This document shows, piece by piece, positions 25,937 to 33,726 of a DNA stretch of 64,000 nucleotides. The stretch lies in NCBI RefSeq assembly GCF_000518265.1, contig NZ_JADG01000003.1:1032712-1096711 (forward strand), read 5' to 3'. Position 1 is the first letter of the stretch. Each line of letters begins with the position of its first letter. The stretch is from Actinomadura oligospora ATCC 43269 (lineage in GTDB: Bacteria; Actinomycetota; Actinomycetes; Streptosporangiales; Streptosporangiaceae). Below the pieces are notes generated by a model. It had not been told where the DNA came from, made no database searches, and saw only the letters and a list, made by a program, of their open reading frames with translations. The position numbers and the translations under genes were made by a program.

Positions 25937-26886
25937 TCGGATTCCTGGCCAGGCGGCTGCTGGAGTTGGCCGGGACGCTGGCGGTCGCCTCCTTCCTGGT
26001 GTTCGGCGCGGTCTACCTCGCCCCCGGCCGTCCGGAGACCTTCCTGCTCGGCGGACGCGGCGCCAGCCCGCAGCTGCTCGCCGCCATCCGCTCGCAGTAC
26101 CACCTGGACGACCCGTTCCTGGTGCAGTACGGCCGCTGGCTCGGCGACGTGCTGACCGGCCGGTTCGGGGAGTCCGTCCAGTACCGCAGCTCCGTCCTCG
26201 CCCTGGTCGGGTCCCGGCTGCCGACGACCGCGACGCTCATCGGCATGTCGCTGGTGCTGGTGCTGGTGTTCGGCATCGGGCTGGGCTGGCTCGGCGCGGT
26301 GCGCGGCGGAGTGGCCGACTCGGGCGTGCTGGTCGGCACGTCCCTCGCCCTGGGAACGCCTTCGTTCGTCGCGGGCGTCGTCATGCAGTCCTACCTCGCC
26401 ATCAAGTTGCACTGGTTCCCCGACCAGGGCAGCGGAACGGGCTTCGCGGACCTGGTGTACCACCTGGTGCTGCCCTCGATCGCGCTCTCCCTCTACTGGA
26501 TCGGCATGCTCGCCCGCGTCACCCGGACGGCGATGCTGGATGTGCTCGGCCAGGAGCACGTCATGGTGGCCCGCAGCCGTGGCGTCCCCGAGGCGCAGGT
26601 GCTGCGCCGGCACGTGTTCCGCAACGCGCTCGGCCCGATCGTCACGACGGCCGGCCTGATCGTCACCGGACTGGTGATCAGCACGGTCCTGGTCGAGGCG
26701 GTCTTCACGTTGAACGGTGTCGGCGCGTTCCTGGAGAAGTCGGTGACGGTCAAGGACTTCCCCGTCGTGCAGGCGATCGCGCTGCTCATCGTCGCGGTCT
26801 TCGTCCTGGTCAACCTGGTCGTGGACCTGCTCTACCCGTTCATCGACCCGCGCGTCGCGCTCGGCGCGCGCGAGGGGGGCGCATGA
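25933..26886 (+). CDS. ABC transporter permease (DppB/NikB-like)
   Basis: A 317-residue inner-membrane subunit with six predicted helices, starting MIGFLARRLLELAGTLAVAS. A long first periplasmic loop holds LDDPFLVQYGRWLGDVLTGR, and the EAA-type coupling loop (RSRGVPEAQVLRRHVFRNAL) is near residue 220. The GTG start overlaps the stop of the binding-protein gene (GTGA), and its own stop overlaps the second permease start, so the transporter genes are translationally coupled. The usual length of the family is about 310-340 residues. Confidence 0.92.
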   Translation: MIGFLARRLLELAGTLAVASFLVFGAVYLAPGRPETFLLGGRGASPQLLAAIRSQYHLDDPFLVQYGRWLGDVLTGRFGESVQYRSSVLALVGSRLPTTATLIGMSLVLVLVFGIGLGWLGAVRGGVADSGVLVGTSLALGTPSFVAGVVMQSYLAIKLHWFPDQGSGTGFADLVYHLVLPSIALSLYWIGMLARVTRTAMLDVLGQEHVMVARSRGVPEAQVLRRHVFRNALGPIVTTAGLIVTGLVISTVLVEAVFTLNGVGAFLEKSVTVKDFPVVQAIALLIVAVFVLVNLVVDLLYPFIDPRVALGAREGGA

Positions 26887-27683
26887 GGCTCTACCGGACC
26901 TGCCTGGTGTTCGCCGGAGCGCTGGTGCTGGTCGCGCTGGCCGCTCCGCTGCTCGCCCCGCACGACCCCAACGGGGTCGACCTCGGCGCGGCGGTCTCCG
27001 GCCCGTCGGCCGTCCATCTCCTCGGCGCGGACGCCTCCGGCCGCGACACGCTCTCGCGCCTGCTGATCGGCTCGCGGACCGCGTTGCTGGGGCCGATCGC
27101 AGTGGTGGTCTTCTCCACCGTCGCCGGGGCGGCGGTCGGGGTCGCGGCGGGCTGGCGCGGCGGGTGGCTGGACACCGTCCTGTCGCGGGGAAGCGAACTG
27201 CTACTGGCGTTCCCCGCGCTGCTCGTCGCGATGCTGCTGGTGGCGCTGTACGGTCCCGGGCTGCTGACGCCGGTGATCGCGCTGTCCCTGGCCTACCTGC
27301 CGTACGTCTCCAGGCTCGCGCGCGGTCTCACCGTCAGCGAGAAGCAGCGCCCCTACCTGGACTCCTACCGCGTGCAGGGGTTCTCCGGCCTGGCGATCTG
27401 CGTGCGCCACCTGGTGCCCAACATCGCCCCGACCGTCCTGGCCCAGTCCACCGTGAACTTCGGTTACGCACTGCTCGACCTGGCCGCCCTGTCCTACCTG
27501 GGACTAGGGCTGCCGCCCCTCACCCCCGACTGGGGAGCGATGATCAACGACGGACAGGACGCCATGATGCAGGGCCATTTCCTCCCGGCCGTGATCCCCT
27601 GCGTGGCGATCGTGCTGACCGTCGTCGCGTTCAACGTGGTCGGCGGGGCCTGGGCCGACCGGATCTCCCGGAGGGCCGCATGA
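26883..27683 (+). CDS. ABC transporter permease (DppC/NikC-like)
   Basis: A 266-residue second permease subunit. The N-terminal helix is followed by LLAPHDPNGVDLGAAVSGPS and the GADASGRDTLSRLLIGSRTA block typical of the DppC/OppC/NikC family, then the EAA loop near YLDSYRVQGFSGLAICVRHL. Slightly short for OppC (about 300) and closer to NikC. It overlaps by four bases with the genes on each side. It should form the heterodimeric channel with the preceding permease. Confidence 0.92.
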   Translation: MRLYRTCLVFAGALVLVALAAPLLAPHDPNGVDLGAAVSGPSAVHLLGADASGRDTLSRLLIGSRTALLGPIAVVVFSTVAGAAVGVAAGWRGGWLDTVLSRGSELLLAFPALLVAMLLVALYGPGLLTPVIALSLAYLPYVSRLARGLTVSEKQRPYLDSYRVQGFSGLAICVRHLVPNIAPTVLAQSTVNFGYALLDLAALSYLGLGLPPLTPDWGAMINDGQDAMMQGHFLPAVIPCVAIVLTVVAFNVVGGAWADRISRRAA

Positions 27684-28615
27684 CCGTCCTGTCCATCGAG
27701 GACCTGCGGCTGGAGCTGCCCGGCGCGTCCCGTCCGGTGCTGGCCGGGGTCGACCTGGAGGTGCGCCCAGGGCAGACCGTGGCCCTGGTCGGCGAATCGG
27801 GTTCCGGGAAGAGCCTCACCTCGCGCAGCGTGCTGGGCCTGCTTCCGCCCGGCGCCCGGGCCCGGGGAGCCGTGCGGGTCGCGGGCGAGGACGTTCTCAC
27901 CATGACGCCCGCCCGGCTGCGCGAGCTGCGGTCCCGCCAGGTGTCGATGGTCTTCCAGGACCCGAGGGCGGCCATCAACCCGATGCTGCGCATCGGCGCG
28001 TTCCTGACCGAGAGCCTGCGCGCCAACCTGGGCGAGTCGAAGACCGGTGCGCGCGGCCGGGCCGTCGAGATGCTCGCGGCGGTCGGCCTGACCGACCGGG
28101 CGCTCAGGCAGTACCCCCACCAGTTGTCGGGCGGAATGCTGCAACGCGTCATGATCGCCGCCGCGCTGCTGGCCGACCCGGCGCTGCTACTGGCGGACGA
28201 ACCGACGACGGCGCTGGATGTGTCCACTCAGACCGAGATCGTGGCGCTCCTGGCCGACCTGCGCGAACGGTTCGGTACCGGCCTGCTGTTCGTCACCCAC
28301 GACCTGGGCCTGGCCGCCGCGATCGCCGATCACGTCTACGTCATGTACGCCGGGCGGATCGTCGAGCACGGCACCGCCGAGACCGTCTTCGCCGCCCCCC
28401 GCCACCCGTACACCATCGCCCTTCTGGAAGCGACTCCGTCGCTGGCGCAACCGGACGGCCGGCTGCGCGCCATCCCGGGACGGCCCCCGGACCTGCGCAC
28501 CGAGCTGACCGGCTGCGCCTTCGTACCCCGCTGCACGAGAGCGACCGGCGAATGCCACACGACCGTCCCCGTCGGCCAGGTCGCCTGCCATCACGCCGGA
28601 GGCACGGATGCTTGA
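27680..28615 (+). CDS. ABC transporter ATPase (DppD/OppD-like)
   Basis: A 311-residue nucleotide-binding subunit. Walker A is GESGSGKS, the signature is LSGGMLQR, Walker B is LLLADEPTTALD and the switch His lies in FVTHDLG. The C-terminal oligo_HPY extension has a cysteine-bearing stretch (GCAFVPRCTRATGECHTTVP), found in peptide and nickel importers and often binding an Fe-S cluster. The ATG at 27680 overlaps the previous stop; the frame is open far upstream but only antisense-like there. Pairs with the next ATPase. Confidence 0.93.
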   Translation: MTVLSIEDLRLELPGASRPVLAGVDLEVRPGQTVALVGESGSGKSLTSRSVLGLLPPGARARGAVRVAGEDVLTMTPARLRELRSRQVSMVFQDPRAAINPMLRIGAFLTESLRANLGESKTGARGRAVEMLAAVGLTDRALRQYPHQLSGGMLQRVMIAAALLADPALLLADEPTTALDVSTQTEIVALLADLRERFGTGLLFVTHDLGLAAAIADHVYVMYAGRIVEHGTAETVFAAPRHPYTIALLEATPSLAQPDGRLRAIPGRPPDLRTELTGCAFVPRCTRATGECHTTVPVGQVACHHAGGTDA

Positions 28616-29426
28616 GGTGAACGGCCTGGTCAAGCGGTACGGCGGCATGCTCGCCGTCGACGACGTCTCCTTCACCCTCCCAGCGGCCGGGTCGCTCGGG
28701 ATCGTCGGCGAGTCCGGCTCCGGCAAGACCACGACCGCGCGGATCATCGTTGACCTGGAACGGGCCGACTCCGGGCGGATCACCGTCGACGGCGCTCCGA
28801 GGCCGAGACGCGACCGTCTCCGGCGGGCCCGCCAGATCCAGATGGTCTTCCAGGACCCCTACCTGTCCCTCGACCCCCGCGTGCCCGTCGGCGCGGCCTT
28901 GCGGGAGACCCTCCGGCTGCACGTCCCGGGCGCGGAGCCCGCGGCCCGGGTGGCGGAACTGCTGGACCAGGTCGGGCTCGGCCCGGACCAGGCGGCCAGG
29001 CTGCCCCGGCAGCTCTCGGGCGGCCAGCGGCAGCGGGTCGCCATCGCCCGGGCGCTCGCCGTGCGGCCGTCGGTGATCGTGCTGGACGAGGCGGTCGCGG
29101 GTCTCGACGTGTCGGTGCAGGCGCAGATCCTCAACCTGCTGGCCGACCTGCGCGCCGAACTCGGCGTGGCCTACCTGTTCATCACGCACGACCTCGGTGT
29201 CGTCCGCGCCATCACCGACCAGGTGGTGGTCATGCACCACGGCCGCATCGTGGAACGCGGCGACACCGCGAGGGTGCTCGCCGCTCCCGGCCACCCTTAT
29301 ACGCGGCTGCTGCTCGACTCGGTGCCCCGGCCCGGCTGGGATCCGGCGGGCGTCGCCGCCGCCCGGCGGGCCCTGCCGCCCACTCACCCGGAAGGTTCCG
29401 ATGCATCTCACTCCGACCGAACGTGA
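28608..29426 (+). CDS. ABC transporter ATPase (DppF/NikE-like)
   Basis: A 272-residue second ATPase. Walker A is GESGSGKTT, the signature is LSGGQRQRVAIARAL, Walker B is VIVLDEAVAGLD and the switch is FITHDLG. It lacks the long C-terminal HPY region, and its length is closest to NikE. Its start overlaps the first ATPase by eight bases and its end overlaps the urease gamma/beta start by 26 bases. Transporter and urease-like enzyme are therefore one transcript. Confidence 0.93.
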   Translation: MLEVNGLVKRYGGMLAVDDVSFTLPAAGSLGIVGESGSGKTTTARIIVDLERADSGRITVDGAPRPRRDRLRRARQIQMVFQDPYLSLDPRVPVGAALRETLRLHVPGAEPAARVAELLDQVGLGPDQAARLPRQLSGGQRQRVAIARALAVRPSVIVLDEAVAGLDVSVQAQILNLLADLRAELGVAYLFITHDLGVVRAITDQVVVMHHGRIVERGDTARVLAAPGHPYTRLLLDSVPRPGWDPAGVAAARRALPPTHPEGSDASHSDRT

Positions 29427-30081
29427 CCGCCTGCTGCTGTTCACGGCAGCCGAGCTCGCGCGTGCCCGGCGGGCGCGCGGGCTGCGGCTGAACGTCCCAG
29501 AGACGATCGCGCTGGTCGCCGACACGGCGTGCGAGGTCGCCCGCGACGGCGGACGGCTGGAGGAGGCCGTCGCCGCCGGACGGTCCGTGCTCGGGCCCGG
29601 CGACGTTCTGCCGGGCGTCGCCGACTGCGTGACCGAGGTGCAGGTGGAGGCGGTCTTCGAGGACGGCACCCGGCTCGCGGTGATCCCCGCCCCGGTCGGC
29701 GGCGGCCACGCCGCAGACAAGGCGGCCGAGATGGTCGAGCCGGTCTTCGAGGACGTCGTGACGTTGCGGGTGGAGAACACGGCCGACGTGCCGATCAGCG
29801 TCACCTCGCACTTCCACTTCTTCGAGGTGAACCCCCGCCTGCGGTTCGACCGGCGCCGCGCCTACGGGCGCCGGGCCGCCATCGGAGCGGGCGAGACGAT
29901 CCGGTTCGACCCCGGCGCGACGGTGGAGGTGGCAGTGACGCCCTTCGGCGGGGCACGGGTGATGGTCGGCTTCGCCGGGCTGGTGGACGGCCCACTCGAC
30001 ACCGACGGCGCGTTGGAACGCGCCATGGAACGCGCGATCGCGTGCGGCTACCTGCACGCCGACCAGAAGGAGGACCAGTGA
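29401..30081 (+). CDS. Urease subunit gamma/beta fusion
   Basis: A 226-residue fusion of UreA (residues 1 to about 100: MHLTPTERDRLLLFTAAELA … RSVLGPGDVLPGVADCVTEV) and UreB (about 110-215: VTLRVENTADVPISVTSHFH … FEVNPRLRFDRRRAYGRRAA). Such gamma/beta fusions are known in Helicobacter and some other bacteria. These are the structural subunits that pack around the catalytic alpha subunit. Its stop overlaps the alpha gene start (GTGA). The UreB SHFHFFEVN core is standard, but the linker between the two halves is short and MVPGE-type residues are absent. Confidence 0.9.
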   Translation: MHLTPTERDRLLLFTAAELARARRARGLRLNVPETIALVADTACEVARDGGRLEEAVAAGRSVLGPGDVLPGVADCVTEVQVEAVFEDGTRLAVIPAPVGGGHAADKAAEMVEPVFEDVVTLRVENTADVPISVTSHFHFFEVNPRLRFDRRRAYGRRAAIGAGETIRFDPGATVEVAVTPFGGARVMVGFAGLVDGPLDTDGALERAMERAIACGYLHADQKEDQ

Positions 30082-31730
30082 GCTACGCGGCGGTGCACGG
30101 ACCGACGACCGGAGACCTGGTGCCGCTCGGGGACTCCGGGCTGCGGATCCGGGTGGAGGCCGACTCACAGCGGCCCGGCGAGGAGTTCCTCGCGGGCTTC
30201 GCCAAGACCGCCCGGGACGGCATGCACCTGAAGGCCGCCACGGTCCGCGACGCCTGCGACCTGGTGATCAGCAACGTGCTGGTCATCGACGCGCTGCTCG
30301 GCGTCCGCAAGGCGTCCATCGGCGTCCGGGAAGGACGGATCAGCGCGATCGGACGCGCGGGCAACCCCGACACCCTGGACGGCGTGGACGTCGTCGTCGG
30401 GACGGGGACGACCATCGTCTCCGGGGAAGGGCTGATCGCCACCGCCGGGGCCATCGACACGCACGTCCACCTGATGTCGCCGCGGATCATGGAGGCGTCG
30501 CTGGCCTCGGGGGTGACGACGATCATCGGGCAGGAGTTCGGGCCGGTCTGGGGCGTCGGCGTGAACTCCCCGTGGGCGCTGAGGCACGCCTTCGACGCGT
30601 TCGACGCCTGGCCCGTCAACATCGGCTTCCTGGCTCGCGGGTCGTCGTCCGACGCCGGCCCGCTGCTCGAGGCGCTGGAGGCCGGCGCGTGCGGGTTCAA
30701 GGTGCACGAGGACATGGGCGCGCACACCCGCGCCCTGGACACGGCGCTGCGCGTGGCCGAGGACCACGACGTCCAGGTCGCGCTGCACACCGACGGGCTG
30801 AACGAGTGCCTGTCGGTGCGGGACACGCTCGCCGTCCTGGACGGGCGTACGATCCACGCCTTCCACATCGAGGGGTGCGGCGGCGGGCACGTGCCCGACG
30901 TGCTGACACTGGCCGGAAGGCCGAACATCATCGGCTCGTCCACCAACCCCACCCTGCCGTTCGGCCGGGACGCCGTCCCCGAGCACTTCGGGATGATCGT
31001 GTCCGCGCACGGCCTGAAGACCGACCTGCCCAGCGACGTGGTCATCGCCCGCGACCGCATCCGCGCCGGGACCATGGGCGCCGAGGGCGTGCTGCACGAC
31101 CTCGGCGTCATCGGGATCACCTCCTCCGACGCCCAGGGCATGGGCCGCGCGGGCGAGACCGTCCGCCGGACGTTCGCGCTCGCCGGTCGGATGAAACAGG
31201 TCCTGGACGCCTCGCCGGCCTCCGACGACAACCAGCGGGTGCTGCGCTACATCGCCAAGCTGACCATCAACCCCGCCATCGCGCAGGGAGTGGCCGACGA
31301 GATCGGCTCGATCGGCGTCGGGAAGCTCGCCGACATCGTGCTGTGGCAGCCGGAGTTCTTCGGAGCCAAGCCGCACCTGGTGCTCAAGGCCGGATTCCCC
31401 GCCTGGGGAGTGACCGGCGACCCGAACGCCTCCACCGACGTCTGCGAGCCCCGCGTCCACGGGCCACTGTTCGGCGGCCACGGCGCGACGGCCGCCGAGT
31501 TGTCCGTGGCGTTCGTGGCCGGGGCCACCGGCCAGGACGCCCTCACCACCCGCCGCCGCCGTGTCGCCGTCCGCGGTACCCGCGGCATCGGACCGGCCGA
31601 TCTGGTCCGCAACAGCCGCACCGGCCGGACCGAGGTGGCCCCGGACACCGGACGGGTGACCTTCGACGGTCGGCCCGTCCACGCCCCGCCCGCCGACCGG
31701 GTCTCCCTCGGCCGCCTCTACTTCCTGTAG
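30078..31730 (+). CDS. Urease alpha-subunit homologue with altered flap
   Basis: A 550-residue amidohydrolase of the UreC family (true UreC about 567-570). Metal and catalytic residues map one-to-one to Klebsiella numbering: H129/H131 (134/136), K208 (carbamylated 217), H237 (246), H263 (272), H311 (320) and D351 (360). The flap differs. The usual VCHHL is VSAHGL here, so the flap cysteine (319) is A310 and the residue after the catalytic His is Gly. Klebsiella Cys319-to-Ala enzymes are known to keep partial activity, so hydrolysis remains possible. It is therefore probably a working Ni hydrolase with a more open pocket, acting on urea or an N-substituted urea such as N-carbamoylputrescine. 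No UreD/E/F/G is in the window. Confidence 0.85.
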   Translation: MSYAAVHGPTTGDLVPLGDSGLRIRVEADSQRPGEEFLAGFAKTARDGMHLKAATVRDACDLVISNVLVIDALLGVRKASIGVREGRISAIGRAGNPDTLDGVDVVVGTGTTIVSGEGLIATAGAIDTHVHLMSPRIMEASLASGVTTIIGQEFGPVWGVGVNSPWALRHAFDAFDAWPVNIGFLARGSSSDAGPLLEALEAGACGFKVHEDMGAHTRALDTALRVAEDHDVQVALHTDGLNECLSVRDTLAVLDGRTIHAFHIEGCGGGHVPDVLTLAGRPNIIGSSTNPTLPFGRDAVPEHFGMIVSAHGLKTDLPSDVVIARDRIRAGTMGAEGVLHDLGVIGITSSDAQGMGRAGETVRRTFALAGRMKQVLDASPASDDNQRVLRYIAKLTINPAIAQGVADEIGSIGVGKLADIVLWQPEFFGAKPHLVLKAGFPAWGVTGDPNASTDVCEPRVHGPLFGGHGATAAELSVAFVAGATGQDALTTRRRRVAVRGTRGIGPADLVRNSRTGRTEVAPDTGRVTFDGRPVHAPPADRVSLGRLYFL

Positions 31731-31766
31731 GGCGCACTCATGACATCAGCGCGGGGCGACGAGGCG

Positions 31767-32318
31767 TCAACCCAGTTCGACGGCGATCGCGTCGCGCATC
31801 AGGTCCCGGGCGCGGTCCAGGGTCAGCGTCCCGCTGAGCCAGCGCTGACTCAGTCCCTCGACGAAGGCCGTGAGGCGTTCGGCGGCGGCCACCGGGTCGG
31901 CGTGGTCAGACGCCTGCGTGACGAGTTCGGCGATCTCCTCGACCCACACCCGGGTCGCGTCGCGGAGCTGCTCCTGCAGGTCCTCGTCGAAGACCGCGCT
32001 GGCCCGCAGCTCGCCCCAGGCCGTGCTGTTCTCCTGGACGGCCGGGACGTCCTGGAGCTCCAGCAGGAGGGTCTGTTCCAGTTCCTCGCGCGCAGTGGCG
32101 GCGCGCGGGCGGTCCTCGGTCGTGTAGTGGGACGCGCGGTCGCTGACGAATTCCAGCGTCTGGCGCAGCAGCCCGGCGCGGTCCTTGAAGTAGTAGTAGA
32201 GGAGGGTGGTCGACACGCCCGCCTCCGCGGCGAGCCTCTCGACCCGCAGGCCCCGCACGCCGTCGCGGGCGATGCTCCGGGTCGCCGCCTCCAGGATCGA
32301 TCGCCGCCGGTCCGTCAC
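31767..32318 (-). CDS. TetR-family regulator 1 of the agmatine/urease-like cluster
   Basis: A 183-residue TetR repressor. The HTH is MTDRRRSILEAATRSIARDG … LAAEAGVSTTLLYYYFKDRA. The C-terminal ligand/dimer domain ends GLSQRWLSGTLTLDRARDLM and matches the next two TetR genes almost residue for residue in this tail. It is convergent with the urease-like operon (36 bases apart) and divergent from TetR 2, with an operator between the starts (32346-32363). Probably a repressor responding to agmatine or a degradation product. The start is GTG at 32318. Confidence 0.9.
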   Translation of the reverse strand: MTDRRRSILEAATRSIARDGVRGLRVERLAAEAGVSTTLLYYYFKDRAGLLRQTLEFVSDRASHYTTEDRPRAATAREELEQTLLLELQDVPAVQENSTAWGELRASAVFDEDLQEQLRDATRVWVEEIAELVTQASDHADPVAAAERLTAFVEGLSQRWLSGTLTLDRARDLMRDAIAVELG

Positions 32319-32345
32319 GGATGGCGACGGTACCAGATATGATAT

Positions 32346-32363
32346 TGACTGAAAGTTTGGTCA
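32346..32363. promoter_or_regulatory. TetR-type operator between TetR 1 and TetR 2
   Basis: TGACTGAA-AG-TTTGGTCA, a 6-of-8 match between arms and the same half-site as the other cluster operators. It lies 28 bases upstream of the TetR 1 start and 19 bases upstream of the TetR 2 start, so both would be autoregulated from one site. Confidence 0.7.
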
Positions 32364-32381
32364 GCCGAGTGGAGTGGTCCT

Positions 32382-32993
32382 GTGTCGGAGCGTCAGCAGC
32401 TCATCCTGTCGGCCGCCGTTCGCGTCATCGCCCGCGACGGAGTGCGGGGGCTGCGGATGGAGGATCTCGCCGCCGAAGCGGGCGTGTCCACCGCGCTCAT
32501 CTACTACCACTTCAGGAACCGCGCCGGGCTGATGCGCCGCACGCTGGAGTACGTCAGCGAGCGGGCCGGGCGCTACACCGACGAGGCGATCGCCCCCGAC
32601 ACCGATCCCCGGACACACCTGGAACTCCTCCTGCTGCACGAGCTCCAGGACACCCCGGCCATCAGGGAGAACAGCACCGCCTGGGGCGAACTGCGGGCCA
32701 GCGCCACCTTCGACCCGGTGCTGCGCGAGCCGGTGCGCGCGGCGACCGCCGAATGGGTCGACGACATCGGCGGGCTGATCGAGGAGGCCGTGGCCGAGGG
32801 GCGGGTGGCCTCGCACGTGTCGCCCGAGGGCGCCGCCGAACGGTTGACGGCCCTGGTCGAAGGGCTCAGCGAGCGCTGGCTGAGCGGCACGATGACGTTG
32901 GATCGGGCCCAGAATCTGCTGCGGGACGCGATCGCCCTCGAGCTTGACCGCGCCCCTCGGCGGACCAGTACAGCCGGCAGCGGCATTTCTTGA
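32382..32993 (+). CDS. TetR-family regulator 2
   Basis: A 203-residue paralogue of TetR 1. The HTH is LAAEAGVSTALIYYHFRNRA, and the tail GLSERWLSGTMTLDRAQNLL is shared. The recognition helix (STALIYYHF) is nearly the same as in TetR 1 (STTLLYYYF), so the two may bind the same operators. The GTG at 32382 follows GGAG. An extra 15-residue C-terminal tail is present. The pair may respond to different ligands or act as heterodimers. Confidence 0.9.
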   Translation: MSERQQLILSAAVRVIARDGVRGLRMEDLAAEAGVSTALIYYHFRNRAGLMRRTLEYVSERAGRYTDEAIAPDTDPRTHLELLLLHELQDTPAIRENSTAWGELRASATFDPVLREPVRAATAEWVDDIGGLIEEAVAEGRVASHVSPEGAAERLTALVEGLSERWLSGTMTLDRAQNLLRDAIALELDRAPRRTSTAGSGIS

Positions 32994-33044
32994 TGGCAAC
33001 ACCTGAATTCCGGTCAGTGGCGGGCGCGGTGACAACTCGGAGTC

Positions 33045-33625
33045 ATGTTGGCCTCTCTCGCGGATGGACCCTCTGAGCATCGCCGGATGATCCTGGAGGC
33101 GGCGGTGCGCCTGGTGGGTCGCGAGGGCCTGGGCGGGCTGCGGACCGGGCCACTGGCCGCCGAGGCCGGGCTGAGTCCAGGCTGGATTCCCCGCCTGTTC
33201 GAGGACCGGGCCTCGTTCGTCCGGCAGCTCGTCGAGGTCGTCCACGACCGGGCGGTGGCCTACACCGGCGAAGCCGACGCGATCACGGCCGATCCGCGCG
33301 CCCGGCTCGAACTGCTGCTCCTGCTCGAACTCCAGGAGACCCCCGAGGTGCGGGAGACCAGCGCCACCTGGGCACGGCTGCGGGCCTCGGCCGCGACGGA
33401 TCTCGCTCTGCGGAATCCGTTGCGGCGGGCCACCCAAGACTGGAATCGCGTCCTGTGCATCGCGATCCGGCGGGGGACGTCCTGGCGGCTCCCGAGGACG
33501 CGGCGGAGCGGCTGACGGCGCTGGTCGAGGGACTGAGCGGACGCTGGCTGAACGGTTCGCTCTCTCTCGACCGGGCGCAGAAGCTGCTCGGCGACGCGAT
33601 CGCCGTCGAACTGGACCGCCCCTGA
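33045..33625 (+). pseudogene. TetR-family regulator 3, degenerate and frameshifted
   Basis: The first part (RRMILEAAVRLVGREGLGGL) is paralogous to TetR 1 and 2, but the recognition helix is altered (LSPGWIPRLF against STALIYYHF). The main frame stops at 33515. The conserved C-terminal region (DAAERLTALVEGLSGRWLNG, then LSLDRAQKLLGDAIAVEL) continues in the next frame to a TGA at 33623-33625. The shift is near 33460. Upstream is a decayed operator-like CTGAATTCCGGTCA (33003-33016). A third duplicate that has lost function, or a sequencing error in an otherwise divergent copy. Confidence 0.75.
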
Positions 33626-33668
33626 AACTCCGCCCGAGGGTTGCCGCGCACGCAAGCGATCCGAGCAT

Positions 33669-33686
33669 TGACTGAATTTTCAGTCA
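33669..33686. promoter_or_regulatory. Perfect TetR-type operator before NCS1 permease
   Basis: TGACTGAA-TT-TTCAGTCA, two perfect 8-bp arms with a 2-base spacer. This is the best match to the cluster consensus and lies about 40 bases before the permease ATG. It is the reference for the operators at 23180, 23216, 32346 and 38669. Confidence 0.8.
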
Positions 33687-33726
33687 CACCGGAGGATGAG
33701 AGGCACCTGACCAAAGGAGGTGCCTC

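Noticed and set aside
30165..31682. A 505-codon minus-strand frame over the urease alpha homologue
   Set aside because: No domain pattern; the opposite strand carries all urease metal ligands in the correct spacing.
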